From: Streptomyces paradoxus
Lineage (GTDB): Bacteria; Actinomycetota; Actinomycetes; Streptomycetales; Streptomycetaceae
Direction: 5' to 3'
Length of the DNA: 41,255 bases
Assembly: GCF_014202475.1 (NCBI RefSeq)
Contig: NZ_JACHGV010000022.1
Span: 1 to 41,255, forward strand
Each line of letters opens with the position of its first letter. Positions within the stretch are counted from its first letter, which is position 1. Shown here piece after piece: positions 1 through 8,434 of this stretch. Made by a program: the position numbers and the translations under genes. Under the pieces are notes generated by a model. That model saw only the letters and a program-made list of their open reading frames with translations, had not been told where the DNA came from and did not search any database.

Positions 1-1
1 G

Positions 2-202
2 CTCGAGACGCGGGGCCTGCTCGAGCGCCAGCCCGACCCCGGCGACCGGCGTGTCAAAATCCTGGCGATCACGGACACCGGCAGAGAGATGGCCGAAGAT
101 CTGCTCGACCGCCTCCGCTTCGCCCGCGAACCGCTCGCGGCCCTCGACGAGAACCAGCGACGCGACCTGTGCGACCTGCTCCAGCTCATGGCCGACACCT
201 GA
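2..202 (+). CDS. MarR-family regulator, C-terminal part only
   Basis: The window opens inside this gene. The 66 visible residues carry the end of a MarR winged helix (RGLLERQPDPGDRRVKILAI, then TDTGREM), followed by the C-terminal dimerisation helix ending LCDLLQLMADT. The PDPGDRR wing and the ITDTG motif are diagnostic for MarR proteins, which bind palindromic operators as dimers and often respond to small phenolic ligands. The start and recognition helix lie outside the window, so target and ligand cannot be inferred. The frame is open from the first base and ends at a TGA. Confidence 0.8.
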   Translation, partial: LETRGLLERQPDPGDRRVKILAITDTGREMAEDLLDRLRFAREPLAALDENQRRDLCDLLQLMADT

Positions 203-441
203 GAGCAACGATCCACCTCCGCCTTGAACACCGTGCCGGGCAAGTCGATCGCCGTCCCGAGCAGGTCGCACAGCTCCGGCAGGACCTCGCCATCGGTCTC
301 GCGCGGTCGCGCTCGGCAAGCTGCACGAAGCAGCGGAGAGCACCCTGGTGCCCCGGCCCGCCGCGCCGAGTTCCCACGCAAGCGCCGCCCAAGCATGGTT
401 CCCACCAAAGAGGCGACCACCCGCCCCGGTGAGGGTCCAGA

Positions 442-798
442 CAGCGTCATGCTCTTGTGGAACCGGCGCCCGATCAGCGTCTTGATCCGCGCCAGCGTCC
501 ACGTCTGGTCCGGCCAGCCGTGCGCGACCGGCCCCTTGGCGAGCTCCTCCTCGAGCACGGCGAACAGGGCCTCACCCAGCTTGGGCCGTGACACCGGCCC
601 GGCAGACCGCAGCCCCTCGGTGCCGGCGTCGTGCCAGGCCCGGCGCCAGCGCTGCACCGAGCGCACACTCACCCGCAAGTCCTTGGCGACCTCGGCGTTG
701 GAGGCACCCGCAGCGAAACGCTCCGCGGCCTCCAGCCGGATCCGCTCGCGAAACGCCTGCCGTTCAGGCGTCAGCCCACCACCCTGTGGATATCTCAC
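442..798 (-). pseudogene. IS630-type transposase, N-terminal fragment
   Basis: A GTG at 798 opens a frame beginning MRYPQGGGLTPERQAFRERI, the usual start of streptomycete IS630-family transposases. A helix-turn-helix follows (NAEVAKDLRVSVRSVQRWRR, about residues 34-53), then the linker with GWPDQTWTLARIKTLIGRRF (about 94-113). Similarity stops abruptly at about residue 119 (HKSMTL), before the DDE catalytic domain. The frame stays open into 220-440 but no longer looks like a transposase. No second half of the insertion sequence is visible, so it cannot transpose by itself. Confidence 0.75.
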
Positions 799-871
799 AC
801 AACAGGCATACCGCGACGATCACACATCGTCAGCCCTCAACGACATCACGCCGCAAAGGTCAGTAAGCACT

Positions 872-918
872 GACTACGAGAGGGGCGTCAGCCTCTGGCT
901 GACGCCCCTCTCGTAGTC
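872..918. terminator. Perfect 22-bp inverted repeat, likely bidirectional terminator
   Basis: Bases 872-893 and 897-918 are exact reverse complements around a 3-base loop (TCT). The stem is rich in GC with GACTAC ends. It lies outside any recognisable gene, beside the transposase fragment. A strong terminator or an insertion-element end are both possible. Confidence 0.6.
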
Positions 919-1494
919 GTAACAGGCCGGCACACCACGTGCTGCGTACCGGACATCCTGAGGAAGCACTCCCGGCATCACACCTCGACCTCATCGGAAG
1001 GGGACGCGGAACACTGCGGACGCGACGGTGGTGGTTCCATTGATCTCGGGACCACCACGCCGAGGAACAACGCCCGCGCCGCGAGAGGGGTGAAGGTCAC
1101 GCTCTTCTCAGCTCAGCCACCTATTGGACGTTGGGAACCCGGAACGGTTCGTGCCGCTTCGACGAGCTCAGGTTCAGACATCCGGCGATAGGCCGAAGCC
1201 ACTTGCATTGGCGCTCCCACCCGCGTATACCGAGCCGCTCTTGGTGAGGGCTTCCCCGAAGCACACCGACCACGAGTTCTTCGCGAGCCCCGAAAGCGAG
1301 CACGCCCAGGCACCCGCCTGGATGGTGGATGGGTTGTACAGCGCCACCCTTGCCTTCGCGACGTAGATGCTGTCTTGGTTGTTGCGCACGATCACCGCAC
1401 CCTGGACGGAGGTGCCGCTTGGCGACCTAGTTGAAAAACACCTACTCAGTGCCCGGTGGGACCCGCGTTGCCTCCTTCGCTGTGTGGGTGGTGG
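919..1494. other. Stretch without a convincing gene; small decayed ORF
   Basis: Almost 600 bases with no gene I can support. The only candidate is a minus-strand frame ending at 1174 and open past 1395. Its encoded peptide has two cysteines and small-residue-rich segments (YAGGSANASGFGLSPDV), like the tail of a secreted protein. It has no credible start or ribosome site and I do not recognise it. Confidence 0.35.
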
Positions 1495-2182
1495 TCAGCG
1501 TTTGACGCGGCTGCGGATGGCGAGGACGGCCATGCCAAGGAGGACGGGCTCGGCCAGCCGGGAGGCCATTTCGGTGTAGGTGCCGGCGGTGGTGAGGTCC
1601 TGACCGGAAGAGCGGAAGATCACCGAGTTGATCACCACTCTCAGACTCTTCTCCACCCGTTCAGTGGTGACGCGTTCGGCTGGCGGACCGGTCGGATTGA
1701 CCGGGTCGGGGGGCGGCGGTAAGGATGACCTTTTGTCCAACGGCGGCCTGACGGCCGGTGATAGTCAGCTTGGGATCACTGGCGGGCAGGCTCCACAGCA
1801 CCATTACCGCGATCGTGACGGCCATAGTCGCTCCCAGCCAGGCCAGCGCGCGGGTGGCACGCAGCCCGTACCCGGATAGGGCCCAGTAAGCGGCCAGCAG
1901 TGCCCGCTCGCCCCTGGGCCGGGTGGTGTCGTGGCGGCGCATCTCGCACTCGCCGTAGTAGAAGTCGGCGGCGTCCGGCTCGTTCTTGCCGTCCTCCAGT
2001 GACTTGCGCAGTTGCCGGTTTCAGAGCGGGGGCATCCTGCGGCGGCGTCCAGCTGCGGGCGGTGCCACGGTCGGGGTGGCGGGCGGTGCGTGTACGCCAG
2101 TGGTGCTCCTCGATCAGGGTGTTGCGCTGGCTCCATCTCCAAGGCAAGCCGCATCGGCGCAGCCTCCGACCCCGCCGGCATG
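1495..2182 (-). pseudogene. Frameshifted C-terminal part of an actinobacterial membrane protein
   Basis: Three overlapping minus-strand frames read as one protein once frameshifts near 2018 and 1700 are bridged. The order is PWRWSQRNTLIEEHHWRTRT, then RQLRKSLEDGKNEPDAADFY, YYGECEMRRHDTTRPRGERA, a hydrophobic segment (ALAWLGATMAVTIAVMVLWS), then VEKSLRVVINSVIFRSSGQD and the tail LLGMAVLAIRSRVKR. This tail is familiar from long streptomycete membrane proteins, and most of the N-terminus is missing. An in-frame TGA lies just before RQLRKSL. It is a relic rather than a working gene. Confidence 0.65.
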
Positions 2183-2232
2183 ACTGGCGTGCCGACCGGG
2201 TCGGAGGTGCCGACGGGCGGTTGTGTTGTGCG

Positions 2233-5124
2233 TCAGTCGGTCAGGTTTCCCATCTTCCAGATGGTCATGGACTTGACGACGCTGCCGTCGCCGAAGAGCC
2301 GCAGGCCGAGAGAGTCCTGCCGGAAGGGGTAGGCGCGGGTGGTGATGGACTTGTGCGCGTTCGCGTATGCCTCGATCATCGAGCGGTCCAGGAACACATC
2401 CAGTGACAACTCTCCGTTGGAGAGCGTCAGCGGACCTTTCTGGATGCCCAGGTTGGCGTCGACGCTGGAGTTGTTTCCGGATCGTGTTCGGTCGACGCCC
2501 AGTTGTCCGGCCGGGGCGTCGTAGAACAGACGGGTCCGCTCTTCGCCACCGGGGCTGCGCAGCACATCGAGTCCGAAGGTTCCGGCGCTGCCCCGTTCCA
2601 GGGTCAGCTTGATGTGGAGCATGTCCCCCTTGATGTCTGCCAGGCGCGCGTTGGCGTCGGCGACGGAGATCGGTTCGTTGATGTCGAGGAGTGGTTCGCC
2701 CACATGGAGCCGGGAGACCTCCTCGATAGGGCTGACTCCCAGGTCTCCGTCAGGTCGCATGGACAGTTGGACGGGGAGGCCGGCGTTGTGGGCCCAGCCT
2801 GCGTCGTAGTGGGCGCGCTCCGTGCGCCGGTCCTGCGCGATGCTGAAGACGAGGGAGCGGCCCTTGTCGTCGACCGTGCCGCTGGGGCCGGTGAAGTGAT
2901 CGCCGTAGTCGAGCAGTTTGGGCTCGGTGGTGTCGGGTGTCCATCGGCGGGCCTGGGCGTCCCAGGTGCCGACCCAGTAGTAGGTGTACTTGCTGCTGTA
3001 CTCGGCGGGGCCGTCGGGGAAGGACGGGTTGACGAGCAGCGCCCGTCGCTGGCGTCCCTGGTCGTCCTTGCCGATGGGGAGGAAGGTGGGGAGCTCCCAG
3101 ACCTGGCCGGTCCTGGGGTGGGCCTCCACGTCACCGACCATGAGAGGTCCCGCGTAGGTCCAATCGGTGAGGTTCTTGGACGTGTAGAGGAGCGCCGTCC
3201 CGCCGACGCTTTGGCCTGAGGTGGTCTGGACTCCCGAGCCGACCAACTGGAACCAGGTGTCGCCCTCCTTCCACACGTCCTGGTCGCGGAAGTCCCCGAA
3301 GCGGACCTTCCGTCCGGCGCCGACGTCCAGATCGGCGGTCTGGATGGTCACCAGGGTCGGGTGCATCTTCCACTCGACCAGGTCCGGGTCGCCGGGGTCG
3401 ACGGGGCGTGCGAGTCCGGTTGCCTGATTGGGGCGCTGGGAATCGTTGCCGGCCGTGAACAGCAGGACCGGGACACCGTTCTCGTCGAGCGTCGCGTCGC
3501 CGGACCAGACGCCGTCCGGTGCCACGCTCCCCGCGGTGGGGGCGAGGGCGACGGGCAGGTCGCGCCAGTGCACCAGATCCTCGCTGACCGCGTGCCCCCA
3601 GCCGATGTTGTGCCAGTAGGGGCCGTGGGAGTTGTGCTGGTAGAAGATGTGGTACTTGCCGTTGACCTGGATGGGGGCGTGGGGCTCGTTCATCCAGTGG
3701 TTGGGGGCCGAGAAGTGGTAGCCCGGGCGGTAGCGGTCGCCGTCGTAGCGTGAGCGGTCCATGGCCATACGGGCTTCGGGGATGCTGCCCCCGGCGAATG
3801 TCCGCATGTCGTGCTCGTGGCCGGCGCGCACGGATTCGGCGGTGAGCGCGTCAGTGTGGACCTTCACCTCGTCGACCAGGCCGTTGAACATGTTCACGGC
3901 AAAGGTGCCGTTGATGATGGCGGGCTGGTTGTGGCGGCCGATGAGCAGAGGAACGTCGGCCCTGGCCAGGCGGGCCGTGGTGGGGATGGCTGTCCGGGCG
4001 ACCCGCTCGCCGTTCAGGTACAGGCTGATGGTGCCCTCGCTCGGAACGAAGACCGCCGCGATGTGCGCCCGCTTGCCCGCGGCCAGAGCCGCCGCCTGGG
4101 GAACCGCCGTCTCGTACCAGGCGTCACCGGTGCCGATGCCGAACTGCCACACGCCGTGTCGGCCGACGCCGAGCGAAAATCCTCGGCGTGCTGCCTTGTC
4201 CTGCTGGTTGACGATGGCCGAGGGCTTGCCTTCGTCGCCCCATTCGAAGGCGCGCGGCGCGACCCAGGCTTCGACGGTCATACCGTCCGTGGGGAGCTGG
4301 GTTTGCGATGCGGCGCGGGTGACCCAGGTGGAGTAGCCGTCGAAGAGAAGGGCGCCGGAGAGAACACCATCCTCTTGCCGCTCGGTACGCCACAGTGGGT
4401 CGCTGTTCGGCTTGTAGACCGCGTTGTTGAAGACGTAGCTGATGGGATCCGCGCTCCGGCTGATCCGCTCCGTGGTCGCGGTGCCCTGCCCCTCGGCGAA
4501 GTCCCAGTAGGCAGCGAGCCCCTCAAGGCCCGGGTCCGGAGCCTCGTCCAAGCCGACTCTCACGTCGTCCAGGTTGATGTGTCCCCAGCCGCCGGTGGCC
4601 CGGTCGACCGCCGTGATGCGCAACTGCTCGCCCAGGTACTCCCGCGCGTCCCAGGTGACACGGCGGTACGCCTCGTCGTCGGTGCCGGTGGCCTTGTGCA
4701 GGACGGTGCCGTCCAGTGTCGTCAAAGCCACGTACAGATGGTCGTCGTTGCGGCCGCCGGAAACCAGGACGCTGGCCATCCCGGTGCCGGTCAGGGTGAA
4801 CGGCTCGGAGGTGACGGTGCCCGTGGGGGCATCACCGCCGCCCGCGAATCCCCACAGGTGGTAGGTGCCCTGCTGGTTGAAGCAGCAGCCCCATCCCCAG
4901 CCCGGCTGGTTGGTGACTGATCCGTTGAAAGCGGCTCCTGTAGTGCTCCAACCGCTCAGGTCTCCCCTCTCGAAGCCGGGGTTGGACAGGGTGCTCTCAC
5001 TCGCGCCCGCCTGTCCCGACATGAGGGGAGTTGTCATGCCGAGACAAGCCACGAGGACGAGCAGTGTGCGTAGCAGGCTGCCCGGGGGCCCTGTCCTGGA
5101 TATCGCTGATGAACGCGTGCGCAT
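2233..5124 (-). CDS. Secreted GH32 levanase/fructanase: CBM - LamG - GH32
   Basis: A 963-residue exported fructan hydrolase. Residues 1-41 are a signal peptide. Residues 45-192 form a carbohydrate-binding beta-sandwich (STLSNPGFERGDLSGW ... GGWGHINLDDVRV). Residues 203-437 are a LamG/concanavalin-like domain, 455-790 the five-bladed GH32 propeller, and the remainder the C-terminal beta-sandwich. The acid/base glutamate is visible in VWELP (E677) and the transition-state aspartate in FRDQD (D614). The nucleophile motif reads WMNEPHAP, with Glu480 where GH32 normally has Asp, and RDP is RDQ. An ATG at 5124 follows GGAGG at good spacing. It lies 111 bases downstream of a paralogue on the same strand. 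Endo- or exo-levanase, inulinase or transfructosylase cannot be told apart by eye. Confidence 0.88.
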   Translation of the reverse strand: MRTRSSAISRTGPPGSLLRTLLVLVACLGMTTPLMSGQAGASESTLSNPGFERGDLSGWSTTGAAFNGSVTNQPGWGWGCCFNQQGTYHLWGFAGGGDAPTGTVTSEPFTLTGTGMASVLVSGGRNDDHLYVALTTLDGTVLHKATGTDDEAYRRVTWDAREYLGEQLRITAVDRATGGWGHINLDDVRVGLDEAPDPGLEGLAAYWDFAEGQGTATTERISRSADPISYVFNNAVYKPNSDPLWRTERQEDGVLSGALLFDGYSTWVTRAASQTQLPTDGMTVEAWVAPRAFEWGDEGKPSAIVNQQDKAARRGFSLGVGRHGVWQFGIGTGDAWYETAVPQAAALAAGKRAHIAAVFVPSEGTISLYLNGERVARTAIPTTARLARADVPLLIGRHNQPAIINGTFAVNMFNGLVDEVKVHTDALTAESVRAGHEHDMRTFAGGSIPEARMAMDRSRYDGDRYRPGYHFSAPNHWMNEPHAPIQVNGKYHIFYQHNSHGPYWHNIGWGHAVSEDLVHWRDLPVALAPTAGSVAPDGVWSGDATLDENGVPVLLFTAGNDSQRPNQATGLARPVDPGDPDLVEWKMHPTLVTIQTADLDVGAGRKVRFGDFRDQDVWKEGDTWFQLVGSGVQTTSGQSVGGTALLYTSKNLTDWTYAGPLMVGDVEAHPRTGQVWELPTFLPIGKDDQGRQRRALLVNPSFPDGPAEYSSKYTYYWVGTWDAQARRWTPDTTEPKLLDYGDHFTGPSGTVDDKGRSLVFSIAQDRRTERAHYDAGWAHNAGLPVQLSMRPDGDLGVSPIEEVSRLHVGEPLLDINEPISVADANARLADIKGDMLHIKLTLERGSAGTFGLDVLRSPGGEERTRLFYDAPAGQLGVDRTRSGNNSSVDANLGIQKGPLTLSNGELSLDVFLDRSMIEAYANAHKSITTRAYPFRQDSLGLRLFGDGSVVKSMTIWKMGNLTD

Positions 5125-5235
5125 GCATACCTCCGGTGATGTGTTGAGGTGTGTTGAGCAGGCTGATCAGTGCGTTTCCTGGTCGCGGGCCCACGGCAGC
5201 GCCCCGGGAGCGTGGAACGTGGATGGGGCAGGTGG

Positions 5236-8169
5236 TCAGGAGCGCTGGACAGGCACGTTGACGTCGTCGACGTTGATGTGGCCCCAGCCGCCCGTCGCCT
5301 TGTCGACGACCTCGACGTAGATCCGTTCGCCGATGTGCTCGGACAGGTCGAAGACGACACGGCGGTACTGTTCGGCACCACGCCCGGTCTCCTTGGCCAG
5401 CACCTTGCCGTCGTCTGCGCGGACGACGGCGGCGTAGAGCCGGTCGAGGTCGTTGCCGCCGGACACGAGCAGGTCGACCACGCCGTCTCCGCCGAGGACG
5501 ACGGTGGCGGAGCGGAGCACACCTGTGGCGTCGTCGCCGCCCGCGTTCGGGTTGTAGCCCCACAGGTGGTGGCCGGCCGGGTCGTCCGCCGTCTCGGCCT
5601 GGTAGAAGGGTCCGCCCCAGCCCCAGTCGGTACGGGTGGTCACGTTGGCGTCGCCGAAGGTGGTGCCCGAGACGACGGTCCATCCGGTGAGGTCGCCGGT
5701 GGCGAAGTCGTGGTTGGGCAGGGCGCCGACGTTCGTCGGGCGCGGCGGGTCGTAGGCGGCCGGCGCGACGGACGTGTCATAGGCGCCGTTCATGCGCCAG
5801 ACGTCCAGGGAGACGACCCGGGCGGAGCCGCCCTCGCTGGTCAGCCGCAGGCCGGTGGCGTCCCTCCGGGTCGGGTAGACGCGGCTGGTGAGGCTGTTGG
5901 TGCCGTTGACGTACGCCTCCAGCATCGAACGGTCGAGCAGGACCCTCAACCTCAGCTGTCCGCCGACGAGTTCGACCCTGCCGCCGTGGACGCCCTTGCG
6001 AACGTCCGGGTCGAGGCTGGAGCGGCCGCGGTCGCTGGAGAAGCGGTGCTTGCTCGTGTCATAGGAGAGCAGAGTCCGCTCACTGCCGTCGGCGCTCGCC
6101 CGGACGGCCAGGGTGACGGTCGTGGCGTCGCGGGGCTCGATGACGGCCTCGATGTCCAGCATGTCACCGGAGACGCCGACGAGTTGGCGGTCGGCCTCCT
6201 TCACCGAAGCCTGTCGGATCTTGACCAGCCGTCGGCCCCGCAGTCCGGCCGCCTCTTCGATCGGCTCGACTCCGAGGGTTCCGTCCTGGCGCAGCGAGAC
6301 GCTGACCGGCATGCCGGCGTTGTGAGCCCAGCCGGACTGGGCGTGCTGCTGTTCGCTGCGGCGGTCCTGGGTGATGCTGAAAAGCACCGAGCGGCCGTCG
6401 GGGGTGACGAAGCCGGACGGGCCGGTGAAGTGCTCGCCGAAGTCGAACTCGCGGGGCTTTTCGTGGTCCGGCACGAAGCGGAATGCGCCCTTGTCGAAGG
6501 TGCCGATCCAGTAGTAGGTGTGCTTGACGGCGTCAGGGCTGAACGCCTCCCACCAGGGGCTGACCAGCAGGATGTGCTTGCCGCTGCGATTGCCCTTCGG
6601 GCCGGGGAGCGGGAGAAGCACCGGCAGCTCCCAGACTTCTCCCGGCTCGGGGACCTTCGCGAGGTCATTCCAGTGCAGCGGCCCCCGGTACGTCCAGGGC
6701 CCCTCGGGCCTGCGCGCGGTGTAGACGAGTGCGGTGCCGCCGTGCTTCTTGGTGACCCGGGTGCCGTCGTAGTCGACGATGCCGCTGCCGACCAGCTGGT
6801 ACCAGACGCCGTCCTCCTCCCAGACGAACGGGTCGCGGAAGTTCTCCGCCCACGCGGTACCGGGGCCGGCGGGGAGACCGGCCGGGGCCTCGGTGACCGG
6901 CTCGGACTTCATGGTCCAGGTGGGCAGGTCCGTGTCGCGGTCGGTCTTGTACGAGGACACGGCCATCCCGGTGCGCTGACGGTAGGGCAGCCGGTCGTCG
7001 CCGCCGGTGAAGAAGAGCACCGGCCCCCGGTCGCCGTCGACGTACGCCGAGCCCGACCAGATCCCGTCCGGCCCGACCGAGTCCCCTGCCGGGGCGAGGG
7101 CTATGGGCATGTCCCGCCAGTGCACCATGTCGGTGCTGACGGCATGTCCCCAGTGGATCTGGCCCCAGAACGGGCCGAGCGGATCGTGCTGGTAGAAGAT
7201 GTGGTACTTGCCCTTGAAGTACACGGGCGCGTGCGGCTCGTTCATCCAGTGCCAGGGCGGCAGCATGTGGAACTGGGGGCGGTGCCGGTCGCCGTCGTAG
7301 CGGGCCCGGTTCAACGTCAGGTCCGGGCGGGGCACGCGGTGGCCCGGCAGCGCGGCGACCCTCTCGGCGTGCTCCCGCTGGGCGGTGGTGTCGTCCAGGG
7401 TGCCTTGGCGGATGACAAGGCTGTCCATCAGGCCCATGTACATGTTGGCGTGGAACTCGCCGTTGAGCAGGGTGGGCCGGTTGTGCCGGCCGATCAACAG
7501 CGGCTCGCCGGGGGCCAGATGGGGGGCCTTGTCGGGAGTGGGGGCGGTGCCGATGAGGCGGCCGTCGCGGTAGAGGCGCAGCTGGTGGGCGGCCGGGTCG
7601 TAGCTGGCGGCGACGTGGGTCCATCGGCCCTTGGAGGCCGGCCGGTCCTGGGCTCCCTTGACCTCGATCAGGTCGGTGCCGAAGCCGAGTTGGAAGACGA
7701 TCTGTCCGAAGCGGCGCAGGCCCAGCAGAAAGCCGGTCTTCGCGTCCGGGTTGTGCTGGTTGACCAGGGCCTGGGGCTTGCCGTCGATGCCGTGCTCGTA
7801 GGCGTAGGGGGCGATCCACGCGTCGACGGTCAGGCCCTGGGCGGGGTCCAGCTTGCCGGGGCCCTTGGCGGTGACCACGGTGGAGTAGCCGTCGAAGTAC
7901 AGCGCCCGGCCGCGCACTCCGCGCCGCCTGACGGGGTCGGTGTCCGGCTTGTAGCGGGCGTCTTCGAAGACGTAGTCGATGGGGTCGGCGGAGCCCGAGA
8001 CCGCCTCCCGGGCGACCGTGCCGCCGCGCTCGTCGAAGTCCCAACGGGCGGTGGGACTTTGGGGGCCGCGCCGGCCCTCCGCAGCGGCGGAAGCGGAAGC
8101 GAACGAGAGCGGTACGACGGCCCCGCCGATGGCGGCGGACACGACGGTGAGGGCTGTTCTTCTCCTCAT
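5236..8169 (-). CDS. Secreted GH32 levanase/fructanase: LamG - GH32 - CBM
   Basis: A 977-residue paralogue of the neighbouring enzyme with its domains in another order. Residues 1-30 are a signal peptide starting MRRRTALTVV (possibly Tat, since arginines precede a hydrophobic core). Residues 38-275 are LamG, about 295-630 the GH32 propeller, then the GH32 C-terminal sandwich. The carbohydrate-binding domain (NHDFATGDLTGW ... GGWGHINVDDVNV) is at the extreme C-terminus (813-977), whereas in the neighbour it is N-terminal. Catalytic positions are Glu311 in WMNEPHAP (Asp in typical GH32), D446 in FRDPF and E514 in VWELP. The ATG at 8169 was chosen because AGGAG lies seven bases upstream; a longer in-frame start at 8214 lacks this. 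It is divergent from the LacI regulator and probably controlled by it. Confidence 0.88.
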   Translation of the reverse strand: MRRRTALTVVSAAIGGAVVPLSFASASAAAEGRRGPQSPTARWDFDERGGTVAREAVSGSADPIDYVFEDARYKPDTDPVRRRGVRGRALYFDGYSTVVTAKGPGKLDPAQGLTVDAWIAPYAYEHGIDGKPQALVNQHNPDAKTGFLLGLRRFGQIVFQLGFGTDLIEVKGAQDRPASKGRWTHVAASYDPAAHQLRLYRDGRLIGTAPTPDKAPHLAPGEPLLIGRHNRPTLLNGEFHANMYMGLMDSLVIRQGTLDDTTAQREHAERVAALPGHRVPRPDLTLNRARYDGDRHRPQFHMLPPWHWMNEPHAPVYFKGKYHIFYQHDPLGPFWGQIHWGHAVSTDMVHWRDMPIALAPAGDSVGPDGIWSGSAYVDGDRGPVLFFTGGDDRLPYRQRTGMAVSSYKTDRDTDLPTWTMKSEPVTEAPAGLPAGPGTAWAENFRDPFVWEEDGVWYQLVGSGIVDYDGTRVTKKHGGTALVYTARRPEGPWTYRGPLHWNDLAKVPEPGEVWELPVLLPLPGPKGNRSGKHILLVSPWWEAFSPDAVKHTYYWIGTFDKGAFRFVPDHEKPREFDFGEHFTGPSGFVTPDGRSVLFSITQDRRSEQQHAQSGWAHNAGMPVSVSLRQDGTLGVEPIEEAAGLRGRRLVKIRQASVKEADRQLVGVSGDMLDIEAVIEPRDATTVTLAVRASADGSERTLLSYDTSKHRFSSDRGRSSLDPDVRKGVHGGRVELVGGQLRLRVLLDRSMLEAYVNGTNSLTSRVYPTRRDATGLRLTSEGGSARVVSLDVWRMNGAYDTSVAPAAYDPPRPTNVGALPNHDFATGDLTGWTVVSGTTFGDANVTTRTDWGWGGPFYQAETADDPAGHHLWGYNPNAGGDDATGVLRSATVVLGGDGVVDLLVSGGNDLDRLYAAVVRADDGKVLAKETGRGAEQYRRVVFDLSEHIGERIYVEVVDKATGGWGHINVDDVNVPVQRS

Positions 8170-8212
8170 GGGCGGGCTCCTGGGTGGTGCGCGGCAGGTC
8201 TGACGCTCTGCC

Positions 8213-8226
8213 AAATCGGTTTAAGC
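8213..8226. promoter_or_regulatory. Candidate LacI-type operator, copy 1
   Basis: AAATCGGTTTAAGC lies about 45 bases upstream of the secreted GH32 start. It recurs as AAATCGGATTAGC in inverse orientation next to the regulator start (8403-8415). Both are AT-rich sites with a central CG, as in LacI-family operators. The assignment is inference. Confidence 0.45.
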
Positions 8227-8402
8227 GAGATGGCTCGGCATCGTTCGCGCCCCGCCCCTGCTAACGCAAGAGCTAATGCATACCGTTTTACCTGGGTGAC
8301 GCAAGAGAGACGGACAAATCGCCATATACCTCCCCGATTTCTCATTCGAGATGTCTGCGGTGTTGACATCCGGCCACAGGCGCATCAATCTCTTCGCAAC
8401 TT

Positions 8403-8415
8403 GCTAATCCGATTT
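8403..8415. promoter_or_regulatory. Candidate LacI-type operator, copy 2
   Basis: The reverse complement reads AAATCGGATTAGC, matching 8213-8226 except for one substitution and a one-base indel. It ends 20 bases before the GTG of the LacI regulator, which would suit autoregulation. The two copies bracket the divergent promoter region (about 8227-8402). Confidence 0.45.
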
Positions 8416-8434
8416 AACAACGGAGCTGAGCAGC

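Noticed and set aside
224..916. A 230-codon plus-strand frame over the transposase fragment
   Set aside because: The opposite strand encodes a recognisable transposase N-terminus, and this frame is Arg/Ser/Pro-rich with no family resemblance.
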